From positions 1-8,852 of the forward strand of contig JASLFQ010000087.1 in assembly GCA_030150595.1 (NCBI GenBank): a stretch of DNA of 8,852 nt. The letters run 5' to 3'. The notes beneath the pieces are model-generated. The model made no database searches. It saw nothing but the letters and a program-made list of their open reading frames with translations, and was not told the DNA's origin. This stretch comes from Aquirhabdus sp. (GTDB taxonomy: Bacteria > Pseudomonadota > Gammaproteobacteria > Pseudomonadales > Moraxellaceae). The position numbers were made by a program, and so were the translations under genes. Positions 1-6,314 of this stretch are shown here, piece after piece; positions within the stretch are counted from its first letter, which is position 1, and the number at the start of each line of letters is the position of its first letter.

Positions 1-2
1 AT

Positions 3-230
3 AGCACAGGCAGCGAGATTCTCGTGTTTGGCAGCCCCACCGCCACGCATGCGCTGATGTCGGAAAACCTCATCGACGAGTATTGGCTGTTCGTCAATCC
101 GATTCTGCTAGGACAAGGTATTCCGTTATTCCAAAACATTCAGAACCGAACCGCACTCACGCTGATGAAAAGTCATACTTTCGCCTCAGGTGTGGTGTGC
201 CTACAGTATGAGGTAAAACGAAATCAATGA
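3..230 (+). CDS. RibD C-terminal / dihydrofolate reductase-like protein, C-terminal fragment
   Basis: The reading frame is open from the first bases of the window, so the gene starts upstream and only about 75 codons are visible. The translation contains a glycine turn (LVFGSPT), then LIDEYWLFVNPILLGQG and PLF. This is the usual C-terminal pattern of the RibD-C/DHFR-like reductase family, in which a GS turn binds NADPH and an LIDE...P..LG.G.LF strand-helix closes the Rossmann-like fold. The GTG at position 24 is not a credible start because the family pattern continues in frame upstream of it. Small stand-alone members of this family are cytoplasmic reductases of mostly unknown substrate, and they often act as general NAD(P)H-dependent enzymes. 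The substrate cannot be told from this fragment. The stop codon is TGA at 228-230, and the gene converges on the thiolase remnant. Confidence 0.8.
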   Translation, partial: STGSEILVFGSPTATHALMSENLIDEYWLFVNPILLGQGIPLFQNIQNRTALTLMKSHTFASGVVCLQYEVKRNQ

Positions 231-291
231 TGTAACGTTGTCATTCTTCATTGTAGTGATGGCGTCGTATGGGCTGAAAACCATAAAGCAA

Positions 292-363
292 GCGTAGGCT
301 GAAGTTCTACCCCAGCAACTGAACTAAAAACTGGACAGTGCAGGGATAGAACCTAACCTACGC
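292..363. repeat. Long imperfect palindrome between convergent genes
   Basis: An outer arm GCGTAGG (292-298) pairs with CCTACGC (357-363). After a small internal loop, GTTCTA (304-309) pairs with TAGAAC (347-352), and CC/GG can extend that stem past a bulged A. A T-run (368-372) follows four bases later on the plus strand, so the transcript of the upstream reductase gene could end here, although the long loop is atypical for an intrinsic terminator. The loop contains TGAACTAAAAACTGGACAGT, which resembles the terminal sequences of some IS3-family insertion sequences. It may therefore be a relic of a mobile element, but no transposase is present and the resemblance is from memory. Confidence 0.4.
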
Positions 364-375
364 GAACTTTTTGCA

Positions 376-1296
376 TCACTCAGACTCGACAACCATTGCG
401 GCACCGATCCCACCCGCCGCACATGCCGTCGTAAGTGCGACTCCACCGCCACGACGTTTGAGCTCGTATAAAACCTGACTCACCACACGCGCACCCGTCG
501 CACCAAACGGATGACCAAAGGCAATTGAACCACCGTTCACATTTAATATATTTCGATCAACTTCGCCCACGGCTTTCGTTCGATTCAAGGTCGTTTTGGC
601 ATAGTCCAACGACTCCAGTCCACGTAAATTACAAGCAAGCTGACCCGCAAAGGCTTCGTGCATGTCCACCAAACTCATTTCCTGCAAAGTCAGGCCTGCA
701 CGCTCTAAAGCGATTGGCGCAGCAAGCACTGGCCCCATGAGTAAATCATCTTTAGGTGTCTTGGCGGCAAATGCAAAAGAACGAATATAGCCAATCGGCT
801 CATAACCCAGCTCTTTTGCTTTCGCTTCACTCATCAAGAGTACAGCGGAAGCACCATCTGTCAGTGAGCTCGCATTGCCTGCGGTCACCGTGCCCGCACC
901 TGAGAAATCAAAACATGGTTTTAATTTGTCATACGCACTGCGTTCAGGATTTTTGCGGACGAGATTATCATCCTTCAAGGTTTTTCCTGTCGGCAAAGAC
1001 ATGGTCATCACCTGATCATCCAGATAACCCGCTTGCCATGCGCGTGCCGCATTATGATGTGACGCATAGGCGAGATCATCTTGCTCAGCCCGACTAACGC
1101 CCCATTTTTTAACCATCTTTTCACAGCTTTGTCCCATCGTTTCACCGACTGAAAATTCGGTAATGGAGGGTTCCAATGGGAGAATATCTTTGGGGCGCAA
1201 GGAGGACAGCAATCGAACACGATCTTTTAAGGTCTTGGCAAAATTGACATCGCGCAGCGTGGAGGAAAACTTAGGTGACATGGGTAACGGAGGCAT
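376..1296 (-). pseudogene. FadI-type acetyl-CoA acyltransferase (thiolase), N-terminally truncated
   Basis: The intact enzyme cleaves 3-ketoacyl-CoA with CoA to acetyl-CoA and a shortened acyl-CoA, the last step of beta-oxidation. From about residue 7 (SPKFSSTLRDVN) to the end, the protein lines up with FadI of E. coli as I remember it. It keeps the HEAFA segment (His213), the catalytic-histidine motif GHPFGATGAR (His262) and the second active-site cysteine in TTACAAGG (Cys292). About 130 N-terminal residues are missing compared with the roughly 430-residue family length. The missing part carries the nucleophilic cysteine near residue 90-100 and half of the first thiolase domain, so the product should be inactive. 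The ATG at 1294-1296 lies inside the acyl-CoA dehydrogenase remnant in another frame and is probably not a native start. The two remnants overlap by 26 bases. The downstream part reads without frameshift or internal stop, which suggests a recent lesion. Confidence 0.85.
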
Positions 1297-1801
1297 AAAT
1301 CGCCGCTGCTAATGAAAAGTCGCCATGACCTAAGTCCTCCAATGCCAACATTTGGGTAACCAGACTGTTCTCAGTCGCGGCTCCACCCAGTGCTTCAGGA
1401 ACAGCATAATAGATCAGACCCAATTCATGAGCCTGCGCTTGTAACACTGAAGGAATTGCATGAGCCTCATCTGCAGCATGGGCTGCTGGGCGAATGACTT
1501 CTTTGGCAAAGCGTGACAATGAGTCACGAGTCATCTGTTGTTCATCCGATAACGTCAGATCAAATACATTTTTGCCTGTCTGAGGCGATAAGCGTGCTGC
1601 AGTACCAGATGATTTCGCAGGTTTAAATAAACGCGCGGTTTGAGTCGCCAGTTGAAAGCCTGTTTTTGATCCTTGGTAGAGCATTGTTTCAATCGGTTTA
1701 CGTAATTTAAACCGATCGGCAATGTCACTGGAGGCGAATTGGGTCAGTGCAAACAAGCCTAAACCTTGCACTTTACCCAGTAGGGAGTCTTGAGTATGCA
1801 T
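1271..1801 (-). pseudogene. Acyl-CoA dehydrogenase, C-terminally truncated by deletion
   Basis: Acyl-CoA dehydrogenases oxidise acyl-CoA to trans-2-enoyl-CoA with FAD and pass electrons to ETF. The first 80 residues are a basic extension seen in the large Acinetobacter-type enzymes. Residues 81-170 are the N-terminal helical domain: LTLSDEQQMTRDSLSRFAKE, IRPAA, LGLIYYAVPEALGG, and the LALEDLGHGDFSLA helix. The family similarity stops at about Ala170, followed by six unrelated codons (SVTHVT) and a TAA that belongs to thiolase sequence read in the wrong frame. The FAD-binding middle domain, the catalytic glutamate and the C-terminal helical bundle are gone. What remains is about 30% of the usual ~600 residues, so it cannot work. 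The ATG at 1799-1801 has only an A-rich upstream stretch (AAAAAGA) in place of a strong ribosome binding site. A good promoter lies upstream, so the remnant may still be transcribed. Confidence 0.85.
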
Positions 1802-1872
1802 GTGTCTTTTTCAATCCATAAGGTGATGACACAGCCATGCTGCCATGAAAAAATAATTCTCCCTATGGTCAT

Positions 1873-1902
1873 GTTTTATTCAATTTTTGTCAGAAATGTC
1901 AA
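1873..1902 (-). promoter_or_regulatory. Probable sigma-70 promoter of the acyl-CoA dehydrogenase/thiolase remnant operon
   Basis: On the minus strand a perfect -35 TTGACA (1897-1902) is followed after 18 bases by TAAAAC (1873-1878), a 4/6 match to the -10 box. Transcription would begin near 1866, giving a leader of roughly 65 bases before the ATG at 1801. The -35 is strong, while the -10 and spacing are only moderate. Confidence 0.45.
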
Positions 1903-2058
1903 TAAGATACATTGGCTCAAAATGATAAGTACAATGGCGCAAATGCATCTATCGCTCTACTTTTATCCCTCGTTATGATGTGGGCTTTCGCCTAATTGCC
2001 AGCATTCGGCATGAATCGACTCTATTACTCCACCAAAGCTCAACCTTTAAAAGAAATT

Positions 2059-2075
2059 GTCTAAAGCGCTTAGAC
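2059..2075. promoter_or_regulatory. 17-bp palindrome upstream of the AdeT-like gene
   Basis: GTCTAA and TTAGAC arms flank AGCGC, and the whole reads GTCTAAAGCGCTTAGAC. It ends 28 bases before the ATG. Its position fits either an operator or a small hairpin in the mRNA leader. No regulator can be assigned. Confidence 0.35.
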
Positions 2076-2103
2076 CTCACCAAATGATTCAAGGAAAAAC
2101 TGT

Positions 2104-3126
2104 ATGAAAAAAATTGCAATAGCTGCCTTACTCTCGGCAATCAGCTTAAACGCAGCCTATGCTGCTGGCTCTAAACTGACGTTGTGTGTCTATGATCCTT
2201 TGGGTGCACGAGGTGATGCTTTTGGTTATGCAAAAGATTATGTCCTCCAAATGCCGCGTTTTGGTTTGACCAATCCAATTGAGCTAAAAGCCTATACAAA
2301 TGAAGCCATTGTCGCCGAAGACTTTAAAGCAGGTCAGTGTGATGGCGCGGTCATGAGCACCTTGCGCGCCCGCGAGTTTAATTCATTCACGGGTAGTCTA
2401 GATTCAATTGGCGGCGTACCGAGCCGAACTGATCTCAACGTGGCTTTGGCCGCGTTATCCAACAAAAAGCTGGCACCAAAAATGACCCAAGGCGATTACG
2501 AAGTCGTTGGCATGATCCCACTGGGCACCGCCTATATCATGGTCGGAGATCGCAGCATCAATACCTTAGCCAAAGCCGCGGGTAAAAAAATTGCCGTGTT
2601 TGATTTTGATAAATCGCAAAATAAGCTGGTACAAAAAATTGGCGCGCAACCCGTCAGTGTTGATCTGACCACTGTCTCGGGTAAGTTCAATAACCATCAG
2701 GTCGATATCATTGCGGGTCCTGCGGTCTTATTTAAACCACTAGAGCTATGGAAAGGGATGACAGGTGCGGATGGTTCGATTAAAGGTGCCGTGATTCGTT
2801 TTCCAATTGCACAGGTGACTGCCACCATGGTTGTGCGCAAAAGCAAGTTTGGCAATGCCGATATCAATCAAAAAATTCGTGAATATGTGAACAGCCAAAT
2901 CGGCACTGCCTATAAATACATCGACAATGCTGAAAAAGAAATTGAACCAAAATACTGGATGGATGTTCCCCCAAACGACCAAGCGGGCTATGTCAAACTG
3001 ATGCGTGAATCTCGAATTGATCTCACCAAAGATGGCATCTACGATAAAGAGATGATGCATCTATTGAAAAAAGTACGTTGTAAGACGAATCCAGACAGCT
3101 TTGAATGCGCTTTGAACGACGAATAA
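2104..3126 (+). CDS. AdeT-like periplasmic putative solute-binding protein
   Basis: The protein of 340 residues matches the AdeT1/AdeT2 type of Acinetobacter as I remember it. Shared features are the start MKKIAIAALLS, CVYDPLGARGDAF, an EDFKAGQCD segment, IGGVPS, AAGKKIAVFDFDKSQNKLVQ, VGAQ, KFNNHQVDIIAGPA, RIDLTKDGIYD and a cysteine-bearing tail. Residues 1-20 form a Sec signal peptide that should be cut after AAYA, so the mature protein is periplasmic. Four cysteines (28, 79, 326, 335) could form two disulfides. The overall pattern is that of a TRAP/phosphonate-type substrate-binding fold. AdeT proteins have been called aminoglycoside-efflux components, but there are no membrane spans and no pump genes beside this one, so a binding role is more likely; the ligand is unknown. 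AAGGAAA (2091-2097) is a good ribosome binding site. The gene is monocistronic, with a terminator directly downstream. Confidence 0.85.
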   Translation: MKKIAIAALLSAISLNAAYAAGSKLTLCVYDPLGARGDAFGYAKDYVLQMPRFGLTNPIELKAYTNEAIVAEDFKAGQCDGAVMSTLRAREFNSFTGSLDSIGGVPSRTDLNVALAALSNKKLAPKMTQGDYEVVGMIPLGTAYIMVGDRSINTLAKAAGKKIAVFDFDKSQNKLVQKIGAQPVSVDLTTVSGKFNNHQVDIIAGPAVLFKPLELWKGMTGADGSIKGAVIRFPIAQVTATMVVRKSKFGNADINQKIREYVNSQIGTAYKYIDNAEKEIEPKYWMDVPPNDQAGYVKLMRESRIDLTKDGIYDKEMMHLLKKVRCKTNPDSFECALNDE

Positions 3127-3148
3127 TCTTGCGAACCTTTTAAACATA

Positions 3149-3191
3149 GACCGATCCCTCCGTAGAATAATGCGAGGGGATCGGTCATTTT
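3149..3191 (+). terminator. Rho-independent terminator of the AdeT-like gene
   Basis: GACCGATCCCTC (3149-3160) pairs with GAGGGGATCGGTC (3174-3186), giving a 12-bp stem with one bulged G. The loop is 13 bases, and the stem is followed by ATTTTAAT. It begins about 22 bases after the stop codon. The stem is strong, while the T-tract is short. Confidence 0.8.
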
Positions 3192-3266
3192 AATGTGTAG
3201 ATGTGTACGAAAAGATATTGAAGAGTAGCTGTCTTAACCCTGTCCCACATTGATCAAAGGAAGATC

Positions 3267-3902
3267 ATGAAAACAAAAATATGGTTTATCGCAAGTATCG
3301 TTTTATTTCTCAATTTGCTTGGCTGTAGTGACCCCAAAGTCGCCAATGATAAAAATATCAGTGCGGCACTGTCAGATTACTTTGCAGGTGCAGGGGGCGC
3401 TTTATGTCTCAATCTACACCAATGGCCCGTAGATCTAGCACCCGATGATTTACACATGATTGCAAGATTCCCACAAGGACCTGCTGCCGAAATGAACGTT
3501 TTACAACAGTTGGGGATGGTACAAAGTCAGGAAATCAAACTCGACGGTATCGACTTCTCTGGTCACCCCAATATTGGCAAGCGCTACACACTCACCGAGA
3601 AAGGAAAAACATACTATCGAGAAACAACAACCGACCAGTTTGGACAGCGCTATACGAGTGACTTATGTTTTGCTCATAAAAAACTAGAAAGTGTTGTGAG
3701 TTGGAAGCCTATACACAGTGAAGGCAATGATCACCCCCAAGAAGTCGACGTCGCCTATCGTTATACCATGACCGATATAGCACCGTGGATCAACTCGGTA
3801 GAATTTAAAACAGCATTCCCCGATGTAAATACGAGCACTACACCGAAATCTGAACAGATCGCATTGTCATTAATGGACAAAGGCTGGTGGGTGAAGATCT
3901 AA
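3267..3902 (+). CDS. Putative outer-membrane lipoprotein of unknown function
   Basis: The 211-residue protein begins with a typical lipoprotein signal: basic MKTK, a hydrophobic stretch from residue 5 to 18, and the lipobox LLGC with the lipidated cysteine at residue 20. The next residues are Ser-Asp. Aspartate is not at +2, so sorting to the outer membrane is expected. I do not recognise the mature domain. It has LTEKGKTYYRE (roughly residues 111-121), a second cysteine in LCLNLHQW and a third in SDLCFAHKK, which might form a disulfide, and a C-terminal DKGWWVKI. It looks like a soluble alpha/beta domain tethered to the membrane. AAAGGAAG (3256-3263) sits just before the ATG and supports this start. 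It lies behind the terminator of the AdeT-like gene, so it probably has its own promoter, which I could not find. It converges on the AraC-family gene with only 22 bases between the stop codons. Confidence 0.75.
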   Translation: MKTKIWFIASIVLFLNLLGCSDPKVANDKNISAALSDYFAGAGGALCLNLHQWPVDLAPDDLHMIARFPQGPAAEMNVLQQLGMVQSQEIKLDGIDFSGHPNIGKRYTLTEKGKTYYRETTTDQFGQRYTSDLCFAHKKLESVVSWKPIHSEGNDHPQEVDVAYRYTMTDIAPWINSVEFKTAFPDVNTSTTPKSEQIALSLMDKGWWVKI

Positions 3903-3924
3903 CTTAATAGGTGAACAGGACACA

Positions 3925-4992
3925 TCAAGTCGGCACTTGCTCCGATCTGATTCTGGCTCGGAACTGACTCGGTGTCTCACCTGTCCATTTCTTAAAAGCG
4001 CGAGTGAAGTTTGCTGGGTTAATGTAACCCAGTAAATTTGCAATATCTTGGATATCCATCTCACGACCAGCGAGCAGTTTCTCGGCCTGCTGCCGTACAG
4101 TTTGGTCTAACAACGTGAGATAGGACAGATTCAGATGTTGCAAGCGCCGCTTCAACGTCCGCCCAGATAAATGCAATCGCTCTGCAACCACCTCAAAACT
4201 CGGATAACCTTTACCTGGTACTAAGATCAACTCGGCTCTGACGCGCGCAGCAATATCCTCGATCGACTCTGCAAAGCGTATTCTTTCGACCTCGCACTGC
4301 GCCAAGGCCTGCTGATACGCAATAGGATCGGCCATCAATAAGGGCAACGAAAGCATCGCCGCAGACCCTCGGAGCTGATTCGTCGGTTGATTGAAACGGA
4401 TCAATGGCAAACGATCACGATAGCGCGCATGGTAATTAGGCTCTGGCCAATCCACCCAGATCTCAAACGCAGAAAAATCTTGTCCCGTCAGAAAGCGTCC
4501 AAGATGTGTAATGCCCACCATGACACACTCATAAAAGAAACGTTGCAGCATTTGATCTTGTTCAGGTACAGCACCAAAGATTGGATGCGTTTCTGCAATC
4601 TCCAGTACAGCAACATCTCCTTCCGAGCCTAAGAAGATACGATAGTCACGTAAACGCATACTAAAGTAGGCCGCTCCGAGCTGTATGGCTTGCCCCAATG
4701 TAGAACAGCTCATAAGCGCAAAACCGAGAGTACCGTGTGCGGTTGGACGTAATCGCAAGCCATACTCATAGCCCAAACCATCATCACTGGTCAGGTCTAA
4801 CGCGGTAATCACCAAACGTGTCCCTTGACGAGGCGTTATACGTGCCTCGGGCCCTAAAAATAAATGGGAGGATAAACCACTCTGACTCAATACTTGTTCG
4901 GCGGAAAACCCCCGTTCCACTAAAATCTCAAGCAAAATTTGGGCATAGGTGACAGGAACACTGGCTTTAGAGAGCCCGTAAGGATTCTTCAT
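3925..4992 (-). CDS. AraC-family transcriptional regulator with arabinose-binding-like N-terminal domain
   Basis: The 355-residue protein has the layout of the OruR/ArgR-like AraC regulators. Residues ~15-210 form the Arabinose_bd-type sensor domain (GLGYEYGLRLRPTAHGTLGFALMSCSTLGQA is characteristic). Residues ~245-350 form the DNA-binding domain. The first helix-turn-helix is around 266-287 (FEVVAERLHLSGRTLKRRLQ). The second is around 314-335, followed by the family signature IANLLGYINPANFTRAFKKWTGETPSQFR. Members are cytoplasmic and respond to small metabolites, often amino acids or fatty-acid-like compounds; the effector here cannot be inferred. No target operon lies beside it in the usual divergent arrangement, because the SRPBCC-ArsR module has its own regulator. 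The ATG at 4990-4992 has a weak ribosome binding site (AAAGA). A promoter and inverted repeat upstream suggest autoregulation. Confidence 0.9.
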   Translation of the reverse strand: MKNPYGLSKASVPVTYAQILLEILVERGFSAEQVLSQSGLSSHLFLGPEARITPRQGTRLVITALDLTSDDGLGYEYGLRLRPTAHGTLGFALMSCSTLGQAIQLGAAYFSMRLRDYRIFLGSEGDVAVLEIAETHPIFGAVPEQDQMLQRFFYECVMVGITHLGRFLTGQDFSAFEIWVDWPEPNYHARYRDRLPLIRFNQPTNQLRGSAAMLSLPLLMADPIAYQQALAQCEVERIRFAESIEDIAARVRAELILVPGKGYPSFEVVAERLHLSGRTLKRRLQHLNLSYLTLLDQTVRQQAEKLLAGREMDIQDIANLLGYINPANFTRAFKKWTGETPSQFRARIRSEQVPT

Positions 4993-5006
4993 TCTTTATT
5001 CAACCC

Positions 5007-5029
5007 TATCAATCTGGCCCAAATTGATA
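5007..5029. promoter_or_regulatory. Inverted repeat over the predicted start site of the AraC-family gene
   Basis: TATCAAT (5007-5013) and ATTGATA (5023-5029) are perfect 7-bp arms with a 9-base spacer. The repeat covers the predicted transcription start (about 5026) and the first leader bases. That position fits repression by occlusion, possibly autorepression by the AraC-family protein, although most AraC-family sites are direct repeats. Confidence 0.4.
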
Positions 5030-5032
5030 AGC

Positions 5033-5061
5033 ATTATGGACCGATCATCTCTCAGTCTCAA
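5033..5061 (-). promoter_or_regulatory. Probable sigma-70 promoter of the AraC-family gene
   Basis: On the minus strand TTGAGA (5056-5061) and CATAAT (5033-5038) are separated by exactly 17 bases. Each hexamer matches its consensus at 5 of 6 positions. The predicted start near 5026 leaves a leader of about 33 bases before the ATG. Confidence 0.6.
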
Positions 5062-5318
5062 GTATCTGTCTTCCATCACCATGCAGCGCATTGAACGGTT
5101 AATGTACCTTCTTGCTTTGCCAGATAAAGGCTTGTGGATATTCTCAGGAATGTTTTCACAGGTTGCTTGGGGTAGGAATTAATGCGACTTTCAAATCAGC
5201 GCAGCATGAGTCTTCAATCTATAAGATTACAAAATAGAAAAGCTCACAACATCCATTTGATGAAGCATGGGTAATCTTTTAAAGATGGTCTTATTTACTT
5301 TTGCATGTTCTACAAAAT
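5062..5318. other. Non-coding remainder of the 450-base AraC/SRPBCC divergent gap
   Basis: I see no gene, RNA or repeat here. The right half (roughly 5220-5318) is A+T rich. A minus-strand frame from 5634 to 5227 covers part of it but is antisense to the SRPBCC gene and has no recognisable product. Confidence 0.5.
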
Positions 5319-5338
5319 AAGCAACAAAATGGTTGCAT
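5319..5338. promoter_or_regulatory. Upstream copy of the putative ArsR operator
   Basis: AAGCAACA-AAAT-GGTTGCAT has an 8-4-8 palindrome layout with 6 of 8 arm positions complementary. The right arm contains the -35 hexamer TTGCAT of the predicted SRPBCC promoter. It has the same layout as the site 40 bp downstream. Confidence 0.55.
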
Positions 5339-5360
5339 TTATATTTTACTAGCGCATAAT
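5333..5360 (+). promoter_or_regulatory. Predicted promoter of the SRPBCC-ArsR operon
   Basis: TTGCAT (5333-5338) and CATAAT (5355-5360) are 16 bases apart. The -10 matches consensus at 5/6 and the -35 only in TTG. One operator overlaps the -35 and the other overlaps the -10 and start site (about 5367), which is the reason for trusting this placement. Confidence 0.5.
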
Positions 5361-5378
5361 GCAACCAATAGGTAGCAT
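5359..5378. promoter_or_regulatory. Downstream copy of the putative ArsR operator
   Basis: ATGCAACC-AATA-GGTAGCAT is an 8-4-8 palindrome with 7 of 8 arm positions complementary. It overlaps the end of the -10 box and the predicted transcription start. Its centre is exactly 40 bp from that of the upstream copy, so bound dimers would face the same side of the helix. Confidence 0.6.
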
Positions 5379-5430
5379 ATAGACGCACCTCCATATCGCA
5401 TCCACAGACTTCATTGAAAGAACATGCATC

Positions 5431-5436
5431 GAGGAA
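5431..5436 (+). promoter_or_regulatory. Ribosome binding site fixing the SRPBCC start
   Basis: GAGGAA ends 7 bases before the ATG at 5444. It favours that ATG over the in-frame TTG at 5414, which has no such site. Confidence 0.75.
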
Positions 5437-5443
5437 ACAGACC

Positions 5444-5911
5444 ATGAACACATCTACCGATCGTATCGAAAAACAAATCGTGCTCAAAGCGCCACGCACT
5501 CGTGTCTGGCAAGCCCTAACCACTGCCGAAAAATTCGGCGAATGGTTTGGCGTCGAACTACAAGGCAAAACCTTCGCTGTCGGCAAACGAATACAAGGCC
5601 CGAAAGCCAGCTGTGATGGGGAGAAAAAGGGCAACTACTGGGACGCACTGATCGAACGCATCGACCCCGAGCAATTCTTTTCCTACCGCTGGCACCCCTA
5701 CTGCGCCGATAAGACTATGAACCTCGACGACGAGCCGATGACCTTAGTCGAATTTGAGCTCACCGAAACCGCTGACGGCACACTGCTCTATGTAGTGGAA
5801 TCTGGCTTTGATCGCATTGATCCCGCTCGGCGCGCCGAAGCATTCCCGATGCACACCAATGGTTGGGAAAATCAAATGAAAAATATCGAGGCTTATCTTG
5901 CTAAACTTTAA
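5444..5911 (+). CDS. SRPBCC (AHSA1-like) protein, first gene of ArsR operon
   Basis: The 155-residue product has the START/Bet v 1-like fold of the AHSA1 (activator of Hsp90 ATPase homologue) family. It begins with IEKQIVLKAPRTRVWQALT (8-26), followed by the WFG segment (34-36), central strands around FEL (104-106) and LYVVESGF (115-122), and the closing helix NGWENQMKNIEAYL (139-152). These proteins form a deep hydrophobic cavity that binds a lipophilic ligand; the bacterial members are cytoplasmic and mostly have no known reaction. Very often they are encoded next to an ArsR-family repressor, as here, and the pair is thought to sense or handle a hydrophobic compound. The start was moved to the ATG at 5444 because of its GAGGAA site. 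The stop overlaps the ArsR start by 14 bases, so translation is probably coupled. A 60-base sample (5701-5760) counts 52% G+C. Confidence 0.9.
   Translation: MNTSTDRIEKQIVLKAPRTRVWQALTTAEKFGEWFGVELQGKTFAVGKRIQGPKASCDGEKKGNYWDALIERIDPEQFFSYRWHPYCADKTMNLDDEPMTLVEFELTETADGTLLYVVESGFDRIDPARRAEAFPMHTNGWENQMKNIEAYLAKL
5888..5891 (+). promoter_or_regulatory. Ribosome binding site supporting the TTG start of the ArsR gene
   Basis: GAGG lies inside the SRPBCC coding sequence and is 6 bases from TTG at 5898. No ATG or GTG occurs in frame before the conserved GDETRLRI region, so this site supports the unusual start. Confidence 0.6.
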
Positions 5912-6248
5912 TACAAGATCTAAAGCAGGCGCTCTGCCAACGTTTGCGCCGATCTTTGCAGCGCTGGGCGATGAGACGCGTTTACGCATCATCGCCGTGC
6001 TTTGCGTCGGCGGCGCCATGTCGATCACTCAACTGACGACTGGCACCGACATTACTCGTCAGGCGGTGACCAAGCATCTGGTGGTACTCGCCGATGCAGG
6101 TCTCGTGCGCGATATCAAAGTCGGTCGCGAACGCTTGTGGGAGTTTGAGCCTAGTCAGCTCGAAGCTGCGCGCCATTCACTTGAAATCATTTCACAACAA
6201 TGGGATGCTGCACTAGAACGACTACGCAAGATCGTGGAAGAAGAATAA
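5898..6248 (+). CDS. ArsR-family winged-helix repressor
   Basis: The 116-residue protein has the ArsR fold: FAALGDETRLRIIAVL (20-35), SITQL, then the recognition helix region TDITRQAVTKHLVVLADAGLV (50-70), and the wing DIKVGRERLWEFEP (72-85). The C-terminal helix (about 87-115) would make the dimer. The ELCVCD metal site of classical arsenic/cadmium sensors is absent; the only cysteine is Cys36, so this is not a typical metal sensor. Members paired with SRPBCC proteins are generally repressors of their own operon. The two palindromes upstream of the SRPBCC gene are the likely targets, with release by an unknown ligand. The start is TTG with a GAGG site, overlapping the SRPBCC stop by 14 bases. 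No clear terminator follows. Confidence 0.9.
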   Translation: MLNFNTRSKAGALPTFAPIFAALGDETRLRIIAVLCVGGAMSITQLTTGTDITRQAVTKHLVVLADAGLVRDIKVGRERLWEFEPSQLEAARHSLEIISQQWDAALERLRKIVEEE

Positions 6249-6314
6249 GCTGCCATTCAATAGTAAGTGACTGCTTTGTTTATGATCGCCGTGATCATTC
6301 GTTGACTGGCTAAA

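Larger units (their letters stand above)
1802..2103. other. Divergent intergenic region between the acyl-CoA dehydrogenase remnant and the AdeT-like gene
   Basis: This 302-base region holds the leftward promoter and the 17-bp palindrome listed separately. I see no convincing RNA gene or small protein. A plus-strand frame from 1790 to 1978 has no ribosome binding site and no recognisable sequence. No convincing -35/-10 pair was found for the rightward gene. Confidence 0.5.

Noticed and set aside
292..363. Integron attC site
   Set aside because: The palindrome does not have the RYYYAAC and GTTRRRY core sites in the required outer positions, and no integrase or cassette is nearby.
525..1097. 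Plus-strand frames opposite the thiolase remnant
   Set aside because: They are shadows of the clearly homologous minus-strand thiolase sequence and have no protein-like features.
1790..1978. Plus-strand frame of 62 codons in the dehydrogenase/AdeT-like gap
   Set aside because: It overlaps the minus-strand promoter and gene start, lacks a ribosome binding site and has no family pattern.
5227..5634. Minus-strand frame of 135 codons
   Set aside because: It is antisense to the SRPBCC gene, begins inside it, and has no recognisable domain or ribosome binding site.
6281..6297. Small hairpin ATGATC-GCCGT-GATCAT between the ArsR and hydrolase genes
   Set aside because: The stem is only six A+T-rich pairs and neither strand has a T-run after it, so I do not call a terminator.
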